Shown here: positions 4,987-8,902 of the stretch, piece after piece
Numbering within the stretch: position 1 is the first letter of the stretch
Layout of the letters: each line of letters opens with the position of its first letter
Origin: Propionicimonas sp.
Lineage (GTDB): Bacteria; Actinomycetota; Actinomycetes; Propionibacteriales; Propionibacteriaceae
Direction: 5' to 3'
NCBI GenBank assembly: GCA_031119515.1
Contig: JAVHXR010000095.1
Location: 1 to 8,902 of the forward strand
DNA: 8,902 nucleotides
Translations under genes and position numbers: made by a program
Notes under the pieces: model-generated
The model's input: the letters and a program-made list of their open reading frames with translations, nothing else
Database searches by the model: none
What the model was told of the DNA's origin: nothing

Positions 4987-7900
4987 ATGACGACCGGGCG
5001 TGCACGGGTGGACGGGCCGGCAGCGGAGGCGCTGCTCAAGCTGGGCCGGTTCTTCACCAGGTGGGAGGAGACCGACGACGGCCGCGCCGTCTTCCGCGAG
5101 GGCGGCCGCGAGGGCGACGTCTTCTACCGCGACCGGTGGAGCCACGACAAGGTGGTTCGCTCCACCCACGGGGTGAACTGCACGGGCTCCTGCTCGTGGA
5201 AGGTGTACGTGAAGGACGGGATCATCACCTGGGAGTCGCAGCAGACCGACTACCCGACCACCGGACCCGACCGGCCCGAGTACGAGCCGCGCGGCTGCCC
5301 CCGCGGGGCCGCCTTCAGCTGGTACACCTACTCGCCCACCCGGGTGCGCTACCCCTACGGCCGGGCGGTCCTCGTCGAGGCCTACCGGGATGCGAAGTCC
5401 CGGCTGGGCGACCCGGTCCTGGCGTTCGCGGAGGTGGCGAACACCCCGGAGACCCGACGGCGCTACCAGCAGGCGAGGGGCAAGGGCGGCCTGGTACGGA
5501 TCTCGTGGAACGAGGCGGTCGAGATCGCCGCCGCGTCCTACGTGAACACCATCAAGACCTACGGACCCGACCGCTGCGTCTCGTTCTCCCCGATCCCTGC
5601 GATGTCGATGGTCAGCCACGCCGTGGGCACCCGGTTCAACCACCTCATCGGCGGCGCGATGACCTCGTTCTACGACTGGTACGCCGACCTGCCGGTGGCC
5701 AGCCCACAGGTGTTCGGCGACCAGACCGACGTCCCCGAGTCCGGGGACTGGTGGGACGCCACCTACCTGATGATGTGGGGCTCCAACGTCCCGGTGACCC
5801 GGACGCCGGACGCGCACTGGATGGCCGAGGTGCGTTACCGCGGCACCAAGGTCGTCACCGTCAGCCCCGACTACGCCGACAACGTCAAGTTCGCCGACGA
5901 GTGGCTGCCCGCCCAGGCCGGCACCGACGCCGCCCTGGCGATGGCGATGGGCCACGTCATCCTCAAGGAGAACTACGTCGACCGGCAGGTGCCGTTCTTC
6001 ACCGACTACGTGAAGCAGTACACCGACCTGCCGATGCTGGTCACCCTCGTCGAGCACCCCGACGGCCACGGGCTGACCGCCGCCAAGTTCCTCACCGCCG
6101 CCGACCTCGACGAGGCGACGCTGCGGACCGCCCGCCGCACCCCGGACGACGGCACGACCGATGCCGCCTTCCGCACCGTGCTGTGGGACGCGGTCACCGG
6201 CGGGCCGGCGATCCCCAACGGCACCATGGGGGACCGCTACAACGAGGCCGGCAAGGGTCGCTGGAACCTCGATCTCGGTGACCTCCAGCCCGCGCTCAGC
6301 CTTGCGGGCGCCCCCGGCGCCGAGCCCGTCGAGATCGCGCTGCCCTGCTTCGAGGACCCGCGCGGGGAGGGCACCGTGATCCGGCGCGGCGTCCCGGCCG
6401 TGAAGGTCGGCGACCACCTCGTCACCACCGTGCTGGACCTGATGCTCGCCCAGTACGGGGTCGGCCGAGAGGGACTGCCCGGCCAGTGGCCGTCCGGCTA
6501 CGACGACGTCAGTTCGCCCTACACCCCGGCCTGGCAGGCCGAGATCACCTCCGTCCCGGCCGAGGCGTGCCTGCGGATCGCCCGCGAGTTCGCGAAGAAC
6601 TCCGAGGATTCGCAGGGCCGCACGATGATCATCATCGGCGCCGGGATCTGCCACTGGTTCCACGCCGACGTCACCTATCGGGCGATCATGGCGCTGCTCA
6701 TGCTCACCGGCTGCATCGGCCGCAACGGCGGCGGCTGGGCGCACTACGTCGGGCAGGAGAAGTGCCGGCCGATGACCGGCTGGTTCAACCTCGCCAATGC
6801 TCTGGACTGGTCGCGTCCGCCACGGACGATGATCGGCACCGGCTACTGGTACATGCACACCGACCAGTGGCGCACCGACGGCTACTCCGCCGACCGGGTG
6901 AAGTCGCCGCTGTCGACGGGCAGCCTGGACGGCCTGCACACCGCCGACGCCATGGCTCTCAGCCATCGGCTCGGCTGGATGCCGTTCTACCCGCAGTTCG
7001 ACCGCAACCCGCTCGACCTCGCCGACGAGGCCAGCGCCGCGGTGGCGGCAGGCGAGGCCGAGTCGGTCGGCGCCTGGGTGGCCGCCCAGCTCAAGGCGGG
7101 CACCCTCACCACGGCGCTGGAGGACATCGACGCACCGGCGAACTGGCCGCGGACGATGGTGGTCTGGCGATCCAACCTGTTCGGCTCCTCGGCGAAGGGC
7201 AACGAGTACTTCCTCAAACACCTGCTCGGCACCGGGTCGAACCTGATGCCGAACCACCACGCGGCGGACGCCCGCCCGTCCGTGGTGGCGTTCCGCGACG
7301 AGGCGCCGGAGGGCAAGCTCGACCTGCTGATCTCGGCCGACTTCCGGATGACCTCGACGACGCTGCTCTCCGACCTCGTGTTCCCCGCCGCCACCTGGTA
7401 CGAGAAGCACGACATCTCCAGCACCGACATGCACCCCTACGTGCACGCCTTCACCCCGGCGATCGACCCGCCGTGGGAGGCCAGGAGCGACTTCGACTTC
7501 TTCCACCTGCTCGCCCGGGCGATCTCCACCCTGGCCAAGGATCATCTCGGCACCCGCAGCGACCTGGTCGCCGTCCCGCTGCAGCACGACACCCCCGGGC
7601 AGATCGCGCAGCCCGGCGGCCACGTACCGGACTGGAAGGGCACCGACCTGCCGGCCGTGCCGGGCAGGAACCTCCCGAACCTGACGGTGGTCGAGCGCGA
7701 CTACACCGCCATCGCCGACAAGCTGGCCACCGTCGGCCCGCTCGCCGACCGGCTCGGCTTCACGGTGAAGAACATCACCTACGACATGACCGAACCGGTC
7801 CGGCGACTGGCCCGGCTGCACGGCGTGATGCCGAGCGGCGCCGGCGCCGGCCGTCCGGCGATCGACACCGACGCCCGGCTGGCCGAGGCGATCCTGACCT

Positions 7901-8730
7901 GCTCGGGCACCACCAACGGCGAACTGGCCACCCAGGGCTTCCACGACCTGGAGGCCAAGACCGGACGCAGGCTCGCCGACCTCTCCGAGGGGCAGGAGGA
8001 GCGGCTCATCACCTTCGCCCAGACCCAGGCCGCGCCGCAGCCGGTGATCACCTCGCCGGAGTGGTCGGGCTCGGAGACCGGCGGACGCCGCTACGCAGCG
8101 TTCACCATCAACACCGAGCGGCTGAAGCCCTGGCACACCTTGAGTGGCCGGATGCACTTCTTCCTCGACCACGACTGGATGATCGACGCCGGCGAGCAGC
8201 TGCCCACCTTCCGGCCCCCGCTGGACATGACCCACGCCTTCGGCGAGCCGGCCCTCGGCCCCACCGGGGAGAAGGCGATCACGCTGCGCTACCTGACCGT
8301 CCACAACAAGTGGTCGATCCACTCGGAGTACCAGGACAACCTGTTCATGCTCAGTCTCGGACGAGGCGGCCCGCAGGCCTGGCTGAGCGTCGCCGACGCC
8401 GCCTCCATCGGGGTCGCCGACAACGACTGGATCGAGCTGACCAACGCCAACGGGGTGTTCGTGGCGAGGGCGGTCGTCACCCACAAGCTCCCGGACGGGA
8501 TCTGCTACGTCCAGCACGCGCAGGAGCGGACCATCGACGTCCCCAAGTCCGAGGCCACCGGCAAGCGCGGCGGCATCCACAACTCGGTGACCCGGATCCT
8601 GGTCAAGCCGACCCACCTGATCGGCGCCTACGCCCACCAGTCCTACGCCTTCAACTACCTCGGCCCGACCGGAGTGCAGCGCGACATCGTCTCCACCGTC
8701 CGCCGCCGCTCCCAGGAGGTGACGTACTGA
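4987..8730 (+). CDS. narG: Respiratory nitrate reductase alpha subunit NarG
   Basis: NarG is the catalytic subunit of the membrane-bound, cytoplasm-facing nitrate reductase. It reduces nitrate to nitrite at a Mo-bis-molybdopterin guanine dinucleotide centre. The ATG at 4987 gives 1247 residues, matching the E. coli protein as I recall it. The FS0 [4Fe-4S] ligands appear as HGVNCTGSC (His61, Cys65, Cys69) and GCPRGA (Cys104). The Mo-ligating Asp is Asp230 in SFYDWYADLP. Other strong family blocks are VRSTHGVNCTGSCSW, YGPDRCVSFSPIPAMSMVS, TDVPESGDWW, GGGWAHYVGQEK, SDMHPY-like TDMHPYVHAF, LGRGGPQAWLS and KRGGIHNSVTRI. There is no twin-arginine signal, as expected for NarG. The start is not firm: a TTG at 4939 would add 16 residues, and neither start has a clear Shine-Dalgarno. 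The upstream gap to moaD is 99 bp; the stop overlaps narH by 1 nt. MobA in this window makes its cofactor form. Confidence 0.97.
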   Translation: MTTGRARVDGPAAEALLKLGRFFTRWEETDDGRAVFREGGREGDVFYRDRWSHDKVVRSTHGVNCTGSCSWKVYVKDGIITWESQQTDYPTTGPDRPEYEPRGCPRGAAFSWYTYSPTRVRYPYGRAVLVEAYRDAKSRLGDPVLAFAEVANTPETRRRYQQARGKGGLVRISWNEAVEIAAASYVNTIKTYGPDRCVSFSPIPAMSMVSHAVGTRFNHLIGGAMTSFYDWYADLPVASPQVFGDQTDVPESGDWWDATYLMMWGSNVPVTRTPDAHWMAEVRYRGTKVVTVSPDYADNVKFADEWLPAQAGTDAALAMAMGHVILKENYVDRQVPFFTDYVKQYTDLPMLVTLVEHPDGHGLTAAKFLTAADLDEATLRTARRTPDDGTTDAAFRTVLWDAVTGGPAIPNGTMGDRYNEAGKGRWNLDLGDLQPALSLAGAPGAEPVEIALPCFEDPRGEGTVIRRGVPAVKVGDHLVTTVLDLMLAQYGVGREGLPGQWPSGYDDVSSPYTPAWQAEITSVPAEACLRIAREFAKNSEDSQGRTMIIIGAGICHWFHADVTYRAIMALLMLTGCIGRNGGGWAHYVGQEKCRPMTGWFNLANALDWSRPPRTMIGTGYWYMHTDQWRTDGYSADRVKSPLSTGSLDGLHTADAMALSHRLGWMPFYPQFDRNPLDLADEASAAVAAGEAESVGAWVAAQLKAGTLTTALEDIDAPANWPRTMVVWRSNLFGSSAKGNEYFLKHLLGTGSNLMPNHHAADARPSVVAFRDEAPEGKLDLLISADFRMTSTTLLSDLVFPAATWYEKHDISSTDMHPYVHAFTPAIDPPWEARSDFDFFHLLARAISTLAKDHLGTRSDLVAVPLQHDTPGQIAQPGGHVPDWKGTDLPAVPGRNLPNLTVVERDYTAIADKLATVGPLADRLGFTVKNITYDMTEPVRRLARLHGVMPSGAGAGRPAIDTDARLAEAILTCSGTTNGELATQGFHDLEAKTGRRLADLSEGQEERLITFAQTQAAPQPVITSPEWSGSETGGRRYAAFTINTERLKPWHTLSGRMHFFLDHDWMIDAGEQLPTFRPPLDMTHAFGEPALGPTGEKAITLRYLTVHNKWSIHSEYQDNLFMLSLGRGGPQAWLSVADAASIGVADNDWIELTNANGVFVARAVVTHKLPDGICYVQHAQERTIDVPKSEATGKRGGIHNSVTRILVKPTHLIGAYAHQSYAFNYLGPTGVQRDIVSTVRRRSQEVTY
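8714..8722 (+). promoter_or_regulatory. Strong Shine-Dalgarno of narH inside the narG 3' end
   Basis: AGGAGGTGA lies within the last narG codons, with 10 nt between GGAGG and the narH ATG at 8730. It is a near-perfect anti-16S match and fixes the narH start at the TGATG junction. Confidence 0.75.
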
Positions 8731-8902
8731 TGACCCGGACAGCGTCCCGTCCCCCGGCCACCCGGCGCCCCCCGAAGCGGGTGATGGCGCAGGTCGGGAT
8801 GGTCATGAACCTCGACAAGTGCATCGGCTGCCACACCTGCTCGGTGACCTGCAAGCAGGCCTGGACCAACCGGGCCGGCACCGAGTACGTCTGGTTCAAC
8901 AA
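8730..8902 (+). CDS. narH: Respiratory nitrate reductase beta subunit NarH, 3'-truncated by the window edge
   Basis: NarH is the electron-transfer subunit with four Fe-S clusters that passes electrons from NarI to NarG on the cytoplasmic side of the membrane. Only the first 57 residues are present. After a basic, Pro-rich leader of about 19 residues, the sequence reads VGMVMNLDKCIGCHTCSVTCKQAW, the first ferredoxin-type motif with Cys31, Cys34, Cys37 and Cys41. EYVWFNN follows at the window edge, as in known NarH proteins. The ATG shares its first base with the narG TGA stop and has a strong ribosome-binding site. The leader is longer than in E. coli NarH, so Met19 or Met24 could be alternative starts, but neither has as good a site. 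narJ and narI are expected beyond the window. Confidence 0.95.
   Translation, partial: MTRTASRPPATRRPPKRVMAQVGMVMNLDKCIGCHTCSVTCKQAWTNRAGTEYVWFN

Noticed and set aside
4976..4988. ATGC-N5-GCAT dyad over the narG start codon
   Set aside because: The arms are only 4 bp and the match does not extend; it is probably chance.
4431..6281. Plus-strand frame across the moaA end, moaD and the start of narG
   Set aside because: It overlaps three well-supported genes in a different phase and has shadow composition rich in Arg, Pro and Gly.
2842..8637. A minus-strand open frame of about 1930 codons opposite narG, moaD and moaA, running into the regulator
   Set aside because: It is exactly codon-aligned with the sense genes and stays open only because they lack TTA, CTA and TCA codons. 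Its translation is low-complexity Gly/Val/Arg/Asp-rich sequence without recognisable domains until the regulator, which has its own ATG and Shine-Dalgarno at 3510.
1..8902. tRNA or rRNA genes, CRISPR arrays, insertion sequences or attachment sites
   Set aside because: Genes fill almost the whole window, the longest gap is about 100 bp, and I found no spaced direct repeats, transposase sequence or tRNA-like segments.

Overview
The window is very GC-rich with strong G/C third-position bias. Several genes start with GTG, and genes are packed with short overlaps. Together with the protein families, this suggests a high-GC actinobacterium; I cannot name the genus. The content is coherent: molybdenum cofactor (Moco) biosynthesis joined to a respiratory nitrate reductase operon.

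Layout. The left edge holds a nearly complete moaE (+, first residues cut off). It converges on a minus-strand block read right to left: a metal-cysteine-type winged-helix regulator (3510-2842), moeA (2849-1563), and a single reading frame encoding MobA followed in frame by MoaC (1566-457). These minus-strand genes overlap by 8 and 4 nt and look like one operon. A 102-bp divergent intergenic region (3511-3612) contains an AT-rich 27-bp dyad, which is the obvious operator candidate. To the right on the plus strand are moaA (3613-4647), moaD (4651-4887), a 99-bp gap with two possible hairpins, narG (4987-8730), and the start of narH (from 8730, cut by the window edge). narJ and narI presumably follow outside the window.

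How the genes work together. MoaA and MoaC make cyclic pyranopterin monophosphate from GTP. MoaD and MoaE (molybdopterin synthase) insert the dithiolene sulfurs. MoeA inserts molybdate. MobA adds GMP to give the guanine dinucleotide form used by NarG. The window therefore supplies most of the cofactor pathway next to the enzyme that consumes it. Missing from the window are the MoaD-activating adenylyltransferase (MoeB type) and the MogA/MoaB molybdopterin adenylyltransferase. The regulator sits between the two divergent units and carries conserved-looking cysteines, so it could tie cofactor supply and nitrate respiration to redox, oxygen or NO state. That is an inference.

Points of most interest are the MobA-MoaC fusion with a good internal ribosome-binding site exactly at the MoaC start, and the 27-bp operator-like dyad beside a putative Fe-S regulator. 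Others are the altered MoaC LCHP-type motif and the hairpins ahead of moaA and narG. I see no mobile elements, tRNAs, rRNAs or CRISPR arrays.
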